Source: Pedobacter polysacchareus (lineage in GTDB: Bacteria; Bacteroidota; Bacteroidia; Sphingobacteriales; Sphingobacteriaceae). From it: a stretch of DNA of 64,000 nt. The notes beneath the pieces are model-generated. The model was not told where the DNA came from. It ran no database searches and saw only the letters and a list, made by a program, of their open reading frames with translations. Location of the stretch: the NCBI RefSeq assembly GCF_019802255.1, contig NZ_JAHYSS010000005.1:1-64000 (forward strand), read 5' to 3'. A program made the translations under genes and the position numbers. Below, piece by piece: positions 44,237-53,136 of the stretch (positions within the stretch are counted from its first letter, which is position 1; each line of letters begins with the position of its first letter).

Positions 44237-44244
44237 TAGCTTTG
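44237..44244 (+). promoter_or_regulatory. Candidate -7 promoter element of the two-module VOC gene
   Basis: TAGCTTTG matches TAnnTTTG exactly and lies 24 bp before the ATG at 44268. It also argues against using the TTG at 44247 as start. Confidence 0.45.
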
Positions 44245-44267
44245 TTTTGTATAAAAAGCTACGTGTT

Positions 44268-44924
44268 ATGGAGATTAGAGAATTACAGCTCATTACAAAT
44301 CAGTTGGAAGAAACGGAAACGTTTTACAATCAAATATTAAACATTCCTACTCAAGATAAAAGCGAAAATGAGCGGTCTTTTCTCATTGGGAAAACCAGGT
44401 TGTCATTTGTATTGGGATCGGAAGATCATCCGGTTTATCACCTTGCCTTTGATATTCCTAAAAATCAGCTGATGGAAGCTTACCAATGGTTAAAACAAAG
44501 GACCTCAATCATTCCGGTAACTCCGGAAACAGACTTTTCTAATTTCGAATTGTGGAATTCAAAATCCTTTTATTTTCATGACAACAATGAGAACCTTTTG
44601 GAATTGATTTGCCGTTTCGATCTTGATAATGAAGCGACAAAACCATTTGATGGTGCTTCGATATTGTCTGTTTCTGAAATCGGATTGGTATCTGAGGATG
44701 TTCCATTTTTGGCGGAGACTTTAATGAGCAAATACAGTCTGGATGTTTATGAAAAGCAACCTGCACAGGATAATTTTACTGTATTGGGTGATGAACAAGG
44801 TTTATTGATCCTGGTTAATGAAGATAGAAACTGGTATCCGACCGAGCAAAAAGCAAAACCATTTCCGCTGAAAGTGATTTTAAACAATGGGACTGGAGAG
44901 GATCAGGAGCTGAGGTTTTCTTAA
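44268..44924 (+). CDS. VOC-family protein with two modules
   Basis: Protein of 218 residues with two VOC-like halves. The first (about 1-120) has LQLITNQLEETETFYNQILNIP and ends in FYFHDNNENLLELICR. The second (about 125-218) has SEIGLVSEDVPFLAETLMSKYSLDVYEKQ and resembles bicupin-like arrangements that bind a metal between modules. The ATG at 44268 is chosen over an in-frame TTG seven codons earlier because of the promoter position. Substrate unknown. Its stop abuts the stop of the convergent kinase gene directly. Confidence 0.75.
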   Translation: MEIRELQLITNQLEETETFYNQILNIPTQDKSENERSFLIGKTRLSFVLGSEDHPVYHLAFDIPKNQLMEAYQWLKQRTSIIPVTPETDFSNFELWNSKSFYFHDNNENLLELICRFDLDNEATKPFDGASILSVSEIGLVSEDVPFLAETLMSKYSLDVYEKQPAQDNFTVLGDEQGLLILVNEDRNWYPTEQKAKPFPLKVILNNGTGEDQELRFS

Positions 44925-46244
44925 TCAGGTACTGACATAAAGGGGGAGGGATACATAAAAAACAGTTCCCTCGCCTTTTTGGCTTTCGAACCATATTTTT
45001 CCTCCCTGCGCATGTGTATATTCTTTACAAAGAAATAGCCCCAGTCCAATCCCTTTTTCATTCTCTGTACCATAAGTAGATTGTGCTTTCAGCGAAAATA
45101 TTTCTGATTTATTTTCATCAGGGATACCGTTTCCGGTATCACGAACTGCAATTAGACAGTCTTTTCCATATCTGCTGGCATTCAGTTCTATCAATCCCTC
45201 GGAAGGCGTGAACTTGATGGCATTGCCAATAATGTTCCTGACAATCAATTGCAGCATGTGTACGTTTGAAATTAATTCCAGGGAAGTATCTATATCTGCA
45301 GTAAAAGTGATTTTCTTTTCTTTAGAGGCGGCTTTTTGAGTTGTAATTACCGAATCCAGGGCTTCATGTAATTTGTTGATCTCCATCGCCGTTTTTCCAT
45401 TGTTTAGTTCTGCACGAGACCAGGAAAGCATATTGTCCAGCATTTCCTGAGTTCCACTCAAAGCATTGGTCAGCTTTTTATCCATCATTTCTTTCTCTTC
45501 AGTACTGAGAATATCCATGCGGAAAAGGTCCATATAGCTTTGTATTGAAGCTAGTGGGGCGCGAAGATCATGGGCGATGATGGAAAAGAATTTCGTTTTC
45601 TCATGGTTCATTCGCTCTAATGCTGCGGTTTTCGCAGCAGCATCTTGTTTTTCTTTAAAATAAGCGGTTTTAAGGTAAAACAACCCAAGGAAGGTGACCA
45701 GAATGGTGATGATATAGGTGGAGGCAATGTCTGCGAAAACAGCTGCTCTGTCCTGATAAGCATCCTTAATGTATCCTGGGTTTTTGTATTCAAAAAAGAG
45801 CAAACCTAATCCTGTGGTCAAACAAAGTATCGACCATAGCCAGTATTGACTCCTGGGCGATATGATCATGATCATAAAGAAAGCAATAGATAGAGAGAGC
45901 AAGGAAGGTCCTTTTATTCCATTATTGAAGAAATAAATGCTGCCTAATGCCAATAATACCATTAAGGAAGAGAGAATGATGCTGTATTTAAACTGTTTTT
46001 TGAATCTGGAAAGATAGTAGGTAAAACACAATACAACCAGTAAGATGGCAAACAGAATGGAAATGGTTTGCATTCCATTGAAATAATTAAAAGGGACATC
46101 ATATCCTATAATGAGGATAGCAATGAGGCTAATTCCATTAAAAACCTGGTTTTCAAGGGTAAAATGGGCACTTGGTCCAATCAGTTTATAGACCAGTTCT
46201 TTTAAGCCATCAACAAAGCGGGAGATCCTTTCTGGTATCATCAC
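44925..46244 (-). CDS. Membrane sensor histidine kinase with six TM segments
   Basis: Kinase of 439 residues. Six TM segments lie between about residues 33 and 192 with very short loops, so sensing is likely within the membrane. HisKA has the phosphoacceptor in FFSIIAHDLRAPLAS (H225). The ATPase domain has VRNIIGNAIKFTPSEG, RDTGNGIPDENK and GIGLGLFLCKEY. No response regulator is adjacent. The gene ends tail to tail with the VOC gene with zero intergenic bases. Confidence 0.88.
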   Translation of the reverse strand: MMIPERISRFVDGLKELVYKLIGPSAHFTLENQVFNGISLIAILIIGYDVPFNYFNGMQTISILFAILLVVLCFTYYLSRFKKQFKYSIILSSLMVLLALGSIYFFNNGIKGPSLLSLSIAFFMIMIISPRSQYWLWSILCLTTGLGLLFFEYKNPGYIKDAYQDRAAVFADIASTYIITILVTFLGLFYLKTAYFKEKQDAAAKTAALERMNHEKTKFFSIIAHDLRAPLASIQSYMDLFRMDILSTEEKEMMDKKLTNALSGTQEMLDNMLSWSRAELNNGKTAMEINKLHEALDSVITTQKAASKEKKITFTADIDTSLELISNVHMLQLIVRNIIGNAIKFTPSEGLIELNASRYGKDCLIAVRDTGNGIPDENKSEIFSLKAQSTYGTENEKGIGLGLFLCKEYTHAQGGKIWFESQKGEGTVFYVSLPLYVST

Positions 46245-46361
46245 CTAAAAATAAGCAAAGTATTTGATGATGTGGAAAATAATAGCGCAATTGGGAATGA
46301 TTTTGAAATATGGGCGAACTGCTATTCGTGGTATGAGTCTTGTACGGATTAATATTAGATT

Positions 46362-48218
46362 ATGGAACAATTAGTTGAACTACCTGCTGCCCTTTTAAAA
46401 ACTTACGAAAGCCTGCCTGGTCTTTATTTAGTCCTATCTCCAGAATTGGTCATGATAACGGCCAGTGATGCTTATTTAAAGGCAACGGGATTGACAAGGG
46501 CCGAGCTGAAAGGAAAAGAAGTAGTTGAGCCGAGTTTTTTAGTTTCACTGCATCAGGTCTTGGAGACAGGAGTTCCACACCAATTGCCGGTATTGAGGTT
46601 AGCATTGCCAAATCCAAATGACCAGGATCAATCCATATTCAGCTATTGGGAAACCACGCACACGCCTTTTTTTGATGAGAATGGTGCCATTCAGTATATT
46701 ATTCAGTACAGCTATGATGTGACAAATTTTGTTTCAGCAAAAAACAAGGTAGAACAGTCTGAGAAAGAAATTGGTGCGAGTGAAAAACACCTGGGTTTTT
46801 TATTGAATACTATGCCTCAACAGGTTTGGACTGCCACAGCAACTGGAATCATAGATTATGTAAATGAGATCTGTTGCCGCGATTTTGGAAAAACAAGAGA
46901 AGAGTTGAGAGGAGAGGGATGGCAGTCATTTGTCCACCCAGACGACCTTCCGATTTGTATCAGAGCCTGGAGTTATGCCTTGGGTCAAAATTCTGAATAC
47001 AGTGTGCAGTTTCGCCTTAAAATGTCCGATGGAGCGTACAAATGGCATTTGGGGAAGGCGATCCCATTGATAGAAAGTGGAGAGCTGAAAATGTGGATGG
47101 GAACCAATACCAATATCGACATTCAGAAATCAAATGAACAGCGAAAAGATGAGTTCCTGGCAATTGCCAGTCATGAGCTGAAAACTCCTTTGACTTCTAT
47201 AAAAGCCTTTAATCAGTTAATGAAAAGGTCAAAGGATCCTGAAAAAATACAGGGATTTGTAGAAAAGTCAGCCAGTCAGATCTTTCGGTTGGAGCAGTTG
47301 ATTACTGATTTATTAGATGTAACGAAGATCAATTCTGGAAACATGGTCTTTGAGAAAGATGCGTTCCAGTTTAGTGAAATGATAACCACAGCGGTTCAAA
47401 ATGTTCAGGCGATGTCGCCAGATCATGAATTGCTATTGGAAAACAACATAGATGTCTCTTATCATGGCGATCGGTTAAGGATTGAACAGGTTTTAATGAA
47501 CTTTTTAACCAATGCAGTGAAGTATTCGCCAAATGGAGGAAAAGTGATCATTAATGGTAAAATCCAGTCAGACAATATTGTCGTTTCCGTACAGGATTTT
47601 GGGATAGGTATTGCCGAATTCGAAATGCAGCGGTTATTTGAACGGTACTACCGCGTAGATAATGAGGATTTACGTTATGAAGGACTGGGCTTAGGACTTT
47701 TCATCTGTTCCGAAATATTGAAAGCCCATCATGGCAGCTTTTGGCTGGAAAGTAAGCTAGAGGTCGGTTCTACTTTTTATTTCAGGCTCCCTCTAAAAGA
47801 GCTTACAGCAGTACCGCAAGCGGAAAAGCATCAGCTTTATGAGGACGATAACCTAAGGGTTTTCTATAATAAATTGCAAAACCGTATTGACGCAAGGTGG
47901 ACTGGTTTTCATAATGGAGAATCGGTACAGCATGGGGCTATGGTGATGATGGCTATGTTAAAAGCCAATGGATGTACAAAGATCTTAAACGACAATCGTG
48001 AGGTATTGGGTACCTGGTCAGATGCTCTGGAATGGGTAGGTAAAACCTGGTTTCCTATAGCGGAAAAGGCAGGGTTAAGGTATTTTGCATGGACCAATTC
48101 TGCTGATATTCTTGCCCAGTTTTCTGCTCAAAAGCGTGCAGACATGGCAATTGGAGAGGTATTGGTGCAGTTTTTTTCAGAGATCCAGTCTGCGGAAGAC
48201 TGGATCAATACTCAATAA
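46362..48218 (+). CDS. PAS-PAS histidine kinase with an unusual C-terminal extension
   Basis: Cytosolic kinase of 618 residues. Two PAS domains are visible (about 10-125 and 140-255, the second with HPDDLP). HisKA follows with IASHELKTPLTSI (H271), and then the ATPase domain (MNFLTNAVKYSPNGG, QDFGIGI, GLGLGLFICSEI). After the kinase proper, residues 490-618 form an extra domain (FYNKLQNRIDARWTGF, ILNDNREVLGTWSDALEWV, WINTQ) whose build resembles the STAS-like SpoIIAA/SEC14-type small proteins of Bacteroidota. I do not know its function; it might be a protein-interaction output. Convergent with the MFS gene, with 1 bp between them. Confidence 0.88.
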   Translation: MEQLVELPAALLKTYESLPGLYLVLSPELVMITASDAYLKATGLTRAELKGKEVVEPSFLVSLHQVLETGVPHQLPVLRLALPNPNDQDQSIFSYWETTHTPFFDENGAIQYIIQYSYDVTNFVSAKNKVEQSEKEIGASEKHLGFLLNTMPQQVWTATATGIIDYVNEICCRDFGKTREELRGEGWQSFVHPDDLPICIRAWSYALGQNSEYSVQFRLKMSDGAYKWHLGKAIPLIESGELKMWMGTNTNIDIQKSNEQRKDEFLAIASHELKTPLTSIKAFNQLMKRSKDPEKIQGFVEKSASQIFRLEQLITDLLDVTKINSGNMVFEKDAFQFSEMITTAVQNVQAMSPDHELLLENNIDVSYHGDRLRIEQVLMNFLTNAVKYSPNGGKVIINGKIQSDNIVVSVQDFGIGIAEFEMQRLFERYYRVDNEDLRYEGLGLGLFICSEILKAHHGSFWLESKLEVGSTFYFRLPLKELTAVPQAEKHQLYEDDNLRVFYNKLQNRIDARWTGFHNGESVQHGAMVMMAMLKANGCTKILNDNREVLGTWSDALEWVGKTWFPIAEKAGLRYFAWTNSADILAQFSAQKRADMAIGEVLVQFFSEIQSAEDWINTQ

Positions 48219-48219
48219 T

Positions 48220-49608
48220 TTATTGTCCAGCTAAGGAAGGCCTAGGCACTGAAACATGTTTTTTTGTGTAAGAGGCCAGCCAAACCAGTGCAGCAATCGC
48301 ATAAGCACACAAGACCAGGATCGAGATGTTACTCACTGAATTTCCACTTTGATGGCTGCTGATGAATAAGGAAAGGATGGATAGTCCGATTCCACCACCC
48401 AGAAAATAGGAGGTTGATGCCAGGCTGGATGCCAATCCATAATGCTGTGGTGGAATACCCTGCACAGAAATCACCGATAAACTCGTATAGCAAATGGTCA
48501 TGCCCAATCCAGACACACAGCATGCAGAACATAATAATAAGATCAGGTTATGGTCCATCAATACGGAAGCCAGTAAAAATCCTGCACCGCCTACCATTAA
48601 AGACATCCCAAAAACACCGGTTTGCCATACATTCAGCCTTCTCATTAAGGGAGGAAGTACAAATTTAGCAAATAAGGCAGAGATGATACTGAATGGAACC
48701 AGGGTAACCCCGGCTTTGGCTGCACTGAAATTCATATCTTTTTGAATCAGTAAAGACAGCAGGAACATATATCCGGTAAAATAAGCGCCGAGTAAAAAGA
48801 ATACGCCGATACCGGTAGTGGTTGCTTTAGAACGGAATAAAGACATGTCTATTAAAGGCTCTTTCTGCACTTTCAAGCGATGCTGAATGAGTTTAAAACC
48901 AGCAATTACAGCGATGGTCAGGCCGATTAACATCAGGTAATGTTCGCGGATTCTGCCCAGTTCATGTACGCCATAACTCAACATTAACAGCACCAATACC
49001 AATAGTACACCAGATAATAAATCCGGTCTGGATTTCGATTTCGTCAATTCATCAGGAGCAAGGTAATACCAGGCAAGGCCAATAATGACAAATAAAACAG
49101 GCACATTAACGAAGAAAATCCAGTGCCATCCCCAATAAGTGGTGATAATACCACCTAAAGCCAGACCGCTGCCAGAACCAATAGCTGCAAATGAACTGAA
49201 AATACCGATGGCTTTTGCACGTTCCCTGGTTTCTGTAAAAGTATGAGTTACAATAGAAAAAGCGGAAGGCATAATCAAGGCAGCACCAATTCCCTGTGCG
49301 GCACGGAAAAAGGCCAGCATCTCAAAAGAGCTGGAGAGACCTGCGCCAAGAGAGGTCAGCAGGAAAATTGCAGAACCGGCCATGAAAATATTTTTCTTTC
49401 CTACAAGGTCTGATAATTTACCCCCAATGATCAAAAATCCCCCGTATAACAACACATAGAGTGTTTGCAGCCATTGTACTTTGTCGCTGCTTAGCCCGTA
49501 ATCTGATTGGATAGATGGAATGGCAAGGTTGACAATGGCTATGTCCAATGCTTCTATAAAAATACCAATAGAGGCAATGGCAAGGATCAGGTTTTTTCTT
49601 TGAGTCAT
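48220..49608 (-). CDS. MFS transporter, DHA2 (EmrB/QacA-like) family
   Basis: Inner-membrane drug/proton antiporter of 462 residues with about 14 TM segments. The N-terminal motif ALDIAIVNLAIPSI, GKLSDLVGKKNIF (motif A) and the motif C-like GSGLALGGIITTYWGWHWIFFVNVPV are typical of the 14-TM DHA2 exporters. It is divergent from an Lrp/AsnC-type regulator, which probably controls it. Substrate could be a drug, an amino acid or an organic cation. Confidence 0.9.
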   Translation of the reverse strand: MTQRKNLILAIASIGIFIEALDIAIVNLAIPSIQSDYGLSSDKVQWLQTLYVLLYGGFLIIGGKLSDLVGKKNIFMAGSAIFLLTSLGAGLSSSFEMLAFFRAAQGIGAALIMPSAFSIVTHTFTETRERAKAIGIFSSFAAIGSGSGLALGGIITTYWGWHWIFFVNVPVLFVIIGLAWYYLAPDELTKSKSRPDLLSGVLLVLVLLMLSYGVHELGRIREHYLMLIGLTIAVIAGFKLIQHRLKVQKEPLIDMSLFRSKATTTGIGVFFLLGAYFTGYMFLLSLLIQKDMNFSAAKAGVTLVPFSIISALFAKFVLPPLMRRLNVWQTGVFGMSLMVGGAGFLLASVLMDHNLILLLCSACCVSGLGMTICYTSLSVISVQGIPPQHYGLASSLASTSYFLGGGIGLSILSLFISSHQSGNSVSNISILVLCAYAIAALVWLASYTKKHVSVPRPSLAGQ

Positions 49609-49634
49609 AAATGTAATGGGGGAAATTTTCCTTG

Positions 49635-49642
49635 CAAAGGTA
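49635..49642 (-). promoter_or_regulatory. Candidate -7 promoter element of the MFS gene
   Basis: TACCTTTG on the minus strand (49642-49635) matches TAnnTTTG exactly and lies 26 bp before the MFS start. Confidence 0.45.
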
Positions 49643-49668
49643 ACTTTAGTAACACAGACTAAAAATAA

Positions 49669-49722
49669 GTTCTGCTTATTTAGAACAAATGATTAATATT
49701 TGCTAATTTGACAGAACAAATG
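49669..49722. promoter_or_regulatory. Candidate Lrp-type operator between the MFS and regulator genes
   Basis: GTTCT (49669-49673) and AGAAC (49682-49686) form a dyad. The longer word AGAACAAATG recurs as a direct repeat at 49682-49691 and 49713-49722, 31 bp or three helical turns apart. Multiple phased sites are usual for Lrp/AsnC octamers. The region lies upstream of both divergent genes. Confidence 0.45.
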
Positions 49723-49739
49723 CGTTATTGACCTTAAAT

Positions 49740-50231
49740 ATGCCTACTCAAACAGAACAAGTCCGCCAGAGCCCACTGGTTTTAGATGATAAAGATTATG
49801 AAATCATGAGATTATTGCAGACAAATGCAAAGCTCACAATTCGGGAAATCGCGTCTCAAGTACACCTAAGCCCAACCCCAACCCATGAAAGGATCAAAAG
49901 AATGGAAAGGGAGGGAGTGATTAGGAAATATGTGGCTTTGCTGGATAACCGGAAGATCAATAAGGGCATCATTGTGATTGTACAGATCTCCTTAAAAGTT
50001 CACAATAAGAAAGCTGCTCAGGAATTTATCGATGCGGTATTGAACTTCAAAGAAGTGACGGAATGTTACAATATATCCGGCGATTTTGACTTTATGCTCA
50101 AGATAGTAACCGAAAGTATGGAAAGTTTTCATTCTTTCTCCATGAACAAGCTCAGTGAGATTCCCGGAATTGCACAAACGAAGAGTATTTTTGTGATGGA
50201 CACCATTAAAGATACCCATCACTTGCTGTAA
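49740..50231 (+). CDS. Lrp/AsnC-family transcriptional regulator
   Basis: Regulator of 163 residues. The N-terminal HTH (YEIMRLLQTNAKLTIREIASQVHLSPTPTHERIKRMEREGVI) is followed by a RAM ligand-binding domain (KGIIVIVQISLKVHNKKAAQEF to VTECYNISGDFDFMLKIV). The ATG at 49740 (MPTQTEQ) is preferred over a TTG four codons upstream. The divergent MFS gene is its likely target. Lrp-type proteins often respond to amino acids, which hints that the transporter could export an amino acid, though this is only inference. Confidence 0.92.
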   Translation: MPTQTEQVRQSPLVLDDKDYEIMRLLQTNAKLTIREIASQVHLSPTPTHERIKRMEREGVIRKYVALLDNRKINKGIIVIVQISLKVHNKKAAQEFIDAVLNFKEVTECYNISGDFDFMLKIVTESMESFHSFSMNKLSEIPGIAQTKSIFVMDTIKDTHHLL

Positions 50232-50291
50232 AAGCACTTTTATTCGTAGTTCTAAAATGACATTGTAGAAGCAATTTTCTATTTGTATTCC

Positions 50292-50322
50292 TTGGAATTA
50301 TAATCCATGGATGATAATTTTG
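50292..50322 (+). promoter_or_regulatory. MarR gene promoter with embedded 24-bp palindrome
   Basis: TTG (50292-50294), a 20-bp spacer and TAATTTTG (50315-50322) form a good Bacteroidota promoter. A palindrome of 24 bp (50296-50319, 11 of 12 pairs matching, core ATCCATGGAT) fills the spacer and overlaps the -7 element, an ideal repressor site for MarR autoregulation. Confidence 0.65.
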
Positions 50323-50356
50323 TATTCGTCTTTAAGGCTGAAATAAATTTTGAAAC

Positions 50357-50794
50357 ATGAAGATAGAAGAAGAATTAAAACATCAATTTCTGACACCCCA
50401 GCAGCGGGCTGCCACGAATATTATTTTCACTTCTAACTGGATCTTGAACAAGATTGCTATTGCGTTAAAACCAACTGGCTTATCGCTGCAGCAATTTAAT
50501 GTGCTGAGTATTCTACATGGTCAGGAGGGACAAACCGCAACTGTCAACCTGATTAAAGATCGTTTGATAGATCGGATGCCTAATGTTTCCAGATTACTCA
50601 ATAAGCTGATGGACAAAGGTTTGATTGTTAAAGAGCGCAACTTGTCGGACCAACGTGTGGTGTATGTGAGGCTGAGTCCTGAAGGACTAAAGCTAAAAAC
50701 GGCAGCCAGAGCGATTATCGATGAGGGGGTGCTCGACCTCAATAGTGAAGATGCTAATGTCTTGAATGACCTATTGGAAAAATTAAGAAAATAA
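50357..50794 (+). CDS. MarR-family transcriptional regulator
   Basis: Winged-helix dimeric regulator of 145 residues. The DNA-binding part runs LKPTGLSLQQFNVLSILHGQ through LIDRMPNVSRLLNKLMDKGLIVKERNLSDQRVVYVRLSPEG, with the wing at ERNLSDQRV. The next gene, a quinone/enone reductase-like protein, starts 13 nt downstream, so a redox or electrophile signal is plausible. The gene probably represses its own operon through the palindrome in its promoter. Confidence 0.92.
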   Translation: MKIEEELKHQFLTPQQRAATNIIFTSNWILNKIAIALKPTGLSLQQFNVLSILHGQEGQTATVNLIKDRLIDRMPNVSRLLNKLMDKGLIVKERNLSDQRVVYVRLSPEGLKLKTAARAIIDEGVLDLNSEDANVLNDLLEKLRK

Positions 50795-50807
50795 AATTGT
50801 AAAGAAA

Positions 50808-51809
50808 ATGGCTATGAATAAAGTAATTCTTTTGAACGCAAGACCGGTAGGAAAGCCAGTCTTGACTGATTTTAAATTTATAGAAGAAGCGATGCCTGTG
50901 GCCAGTGAGGGGCAGGTGCTTTTGAAAACAAAATATGTTTCTGTAGACCCGTATTTAAGGGGCAGAATGAACGATTCGGAATCTTATGTTCCACCATTTG
51001 AGTTGAATAAACCGATGTCATCGGGCATAGTTGCAGAAGTAATAGAGAGTAAATTGACAGGTTTTGAAAAGGGAGACTTTGTTTCCGGCAACCTGGAATG
51101 GAAAGAATATCAAAGCCACAATGGCCAGGGATTAATCAAGGTTGATCCTAAAGCAGCAGATTTAAGTGCTTATTTAGGGATTCTTGGAATGACAGGATTG
51201 ACAGCGTATTGCGGGTTACTGGAAATTGGAAAACCAAAAGCAGGGGAAACCATTGTCGTTTCTGGCGCTGCCGGTGCTGTTGGGACGGTAGTTGGTCAAA
51301 TTGGTAAGATCTTAGGTTGTAGAGTAGTAGGGATTGCAGGTACTGATGAAAAGGTAGCCATGCTGAAATCGAAGTTCCATTTTGATGAAGCGATCAATTA
51401 TAAAACGACGACAGACATGACTGCAGCAGTAAAAGCCGCCTGCCCAAATGGCGTAGATGTGTATTTTGATAATGTAGGTGGAGCGATTTCTGATGCGGTA
51501 TTGGCAAATATCAATAGGTACGCCCGTATCCCCGTTTGTGGTGCGATTTCATTGTATAACAATACCACAAAAGATGTTGGTCCTCGTATCCAAACTACGA
51601 TGGTGATCAAAAGCGCCTTAATGCAAGGTTTCATCGTATCCGTATTTGCGGATAAATTCCAGGAAGCAATTGCGCAGATGAGTACCTGGTTGAAAGAAGG
51701 TAAATTAACTTATGCAGAAACAGTAGTGGAAGGCTTTGACCAGATTCCTCAAGCCTTTATGGACCTCTTTGAAGGTAAGAATGAAGGTAAAATGATCGTT
51801 AAGGTTTAA
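50808..51809 (+). CDS. NADP-dependent oxidoreductase, MDR superfamily (CurA/PTGR-like)
   Basis: Zinc-free medium-chain reductase of 333 residues that would reduce activated C=C bonds of enones or aldehydes using NADPH. The N-terminal part has YVSVDPYLRGRMND, a hallmark of the leukotriene B4 dehydrogenase/CurA branch. The dinucleotide fold is at VVSGAAGAVGTVVGQIGK, with the later YFDNVGG and GEIS-like CGAISLYN. In the same unit as the MarR regulator, so likely induced by electrophiles. The ATG two codons later (50814) is an alternative start. Confidence 0.9.
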   Translation: MAMNKVILLNARPVGKPVLTDFKFIEEAMPVASEGQVLLKTKYVSVDPYLRGRMNDSESYVPPFELNKPMSSGIVAEVIESKLTGFEKGDFVSGNLEWKEYQSHNGQGLIKVDPKAADLSAYLGILGMTGLTAYCGLLEIGKPKAGETIVVSGAAGAVGTVVGQIGKILGCRVVGIAGTDEKVAMLKSKFHFDEAINYKTTTDMTAAVKAACPNGVDVYFDNVGGAISDAVLANINRYARIPVCGAISLYNNTTKDVGPRIQTTMVIKSALMQGFIVSVFADKFQEAIAQMSTWLKEGKLTYAETVVEGFDQIPQAFMDLFEGKNEGKMIVKV

Positions 51810-51906
51810 TCCGATGATCTGCTGTAATTAAAGAATAACCGCATGAAAGGAGCGCTGATTTGAAGGCTCTGGTTTAATAGTTTAATGGTAAAATAATCAG
51901 ATTGAG

Positions 51907-53067
51907 ATGTTAAATTTTGAATTCAAAAACCCTACCAAGATCATTTTTGGAAAAGGGGAGATAAAAAAGATAAGTAAAGAGATTCCTACAGGTGCTAAAG
52001 TATTGGTGCTTTATGGCGGAGGAAGTATCAAAACCAATGGCGTATACGATCAGGTGATCGATGCACTAAAAGGCTTTGAAATATTGGAGTTCTCGGGAAT
52101 TCCGGCAAATCCAGAGTATGAGGTTTTGATGCAGGCATTAAAAGTGATCAAAGAGGAAAAGATTACTTACATGCTGGCAGTAGGCGGTGGTTCCGTGATT
52201 GATGGGGTGAAATTTCTTTCTGCAGCAGCGTTATACGATGGTGATACCCCATGGGATATCCTGACGCAAAATATCAGAACAGAAAAAGGCTTGCCTTTTG
52301 CTTCGGTATTGACTTTGCCAGCTACGGGATCAGAAATGAACTCTGGTGCAGTGATTACACGTAAGGAAACTCAGGAAAAACTAGCGATGGGTGGCCCTGG
52401 TTTGTTTCCGGAATTTTCAATTCTTGACCCTGAAGTGATCAAATCCATCCCTAAACGCCAATTGGTAAATGGAGTAACAGATGCCTTTACACATGTTTTA
52501 GAGCAATATATGACCTATCCTGCAGGTGCACATTTACAGGATCGCTTTGCGGAAAGTATTTTGCAAACCTTGATTGAAGTAGGTCCAAAGGTGATTGAAC
52601 ATCCGGAAGACTATGAATCTGCAGCCAACTTTATGTGGAGCTGTACAATGGCCTTAAACGGATTGATTCAAAAAGGTGTGCCGACCGATTGGGCTGTCCA
52701 TGCAATGGGACATGAGCTGACTGCCTTATTCGGCATTGATCATGCGAGAACACTGGCGATCATTGCACCAAGTCATTACCGTTATAACTTCGAGGCGAAG
52801 AAAGAAAAACTGGCGCAATATGGTCAGCGTGTTTGGGGAATTACCTCTGGAAGTATCGATGATATCGCCAATGCAGCCATTGCCAGAACTGAAGATTTCT
52901 TCCATTCCATGGAGATTCAAACGACACTTTCTGAGTATACTGATGATTTCGAAGGAACCGCACAAAAGATCTCGAAACGTTTTACAGAAAGAGGCTGGTT
53001 AGGGTTGGGTGAACATAAAACCCTTTCTCCATCTGATGTAGAAAAGATTGTAGAAATGAGTTATTAA
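51907..53067 (+). CDS. Iron-containing alcohol dehydrogenase (YqhD/butanol dehydrogenase-like)
   Basis: Metal-dependent NAD(P)H alcohol dehydrogenase of 386 residues, probably reducing short-chain or toxic aldehydes. The N-terminus FEFKNPTKIIFGKGE, the nucleotide-binding AVGGGSVIDGVKFLS (about 95-109) and LPATGSEMNSGAVIT are typical. Metal ligands are in GVTDAFTHVLEQYM and WAVHAMGHELTALFGIDHARTLAI. It lies 97 bp downstream of the MDR reductase on the same strand and may share its regulation. A terminator follows. Confidence 0.92.
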   Translation: MLNFEFKNPTKIIFGKGEIKKISKEIPTGAKVLVLYGGGSIKTNGVYDQVIDALKGFEILEFSGIPANPEYEVLMQALKVIKEEKITYMLAVGGGSVIDGVKFLSAAALYDGDTPWDILTQNIRTEKGLPFASVLTLPATGSEMNSGAVITRKETQEKLAMGGPGLFPEFSILDPEVIKSIPKRQLVNGVTDAFTHVLEQYMTYPAGAHLQDRFAESILQTLIEVGPKVIEHPEDYESAANFMWSCTMALNGLIQKGVPTDWAVHAMGHELTALFGIDHARTLAIIAPSHYRYNFEAKKEKLAQYGQRVWGITSGSIDDIANAAIARTEDFFHSMEIQTTLSEYTDDFEGTAQKISKRFTERGWLGLGEHKTLSPSDVEKIVEMSY

Positions 53068-53091
53068 ACTTTTTCGAAACCATACTAACTG

Positions 53092-53136
53092 TGCCGGGTT
53101 CTTGAAACATTCAGGAATCCGGCATTGTTATTTTCC
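53092..53136 (+). terminator. Terminator of the alcohol dehydrogenase gene
   Basis: A 15-bp stem with two imperfect positions (53092-53106 with 53110-53124) and a 3-nt loop is followed by a T-rich stretch (TTGTTATTTT). It lies 25 bp past the stop. Confidence 0.65.
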
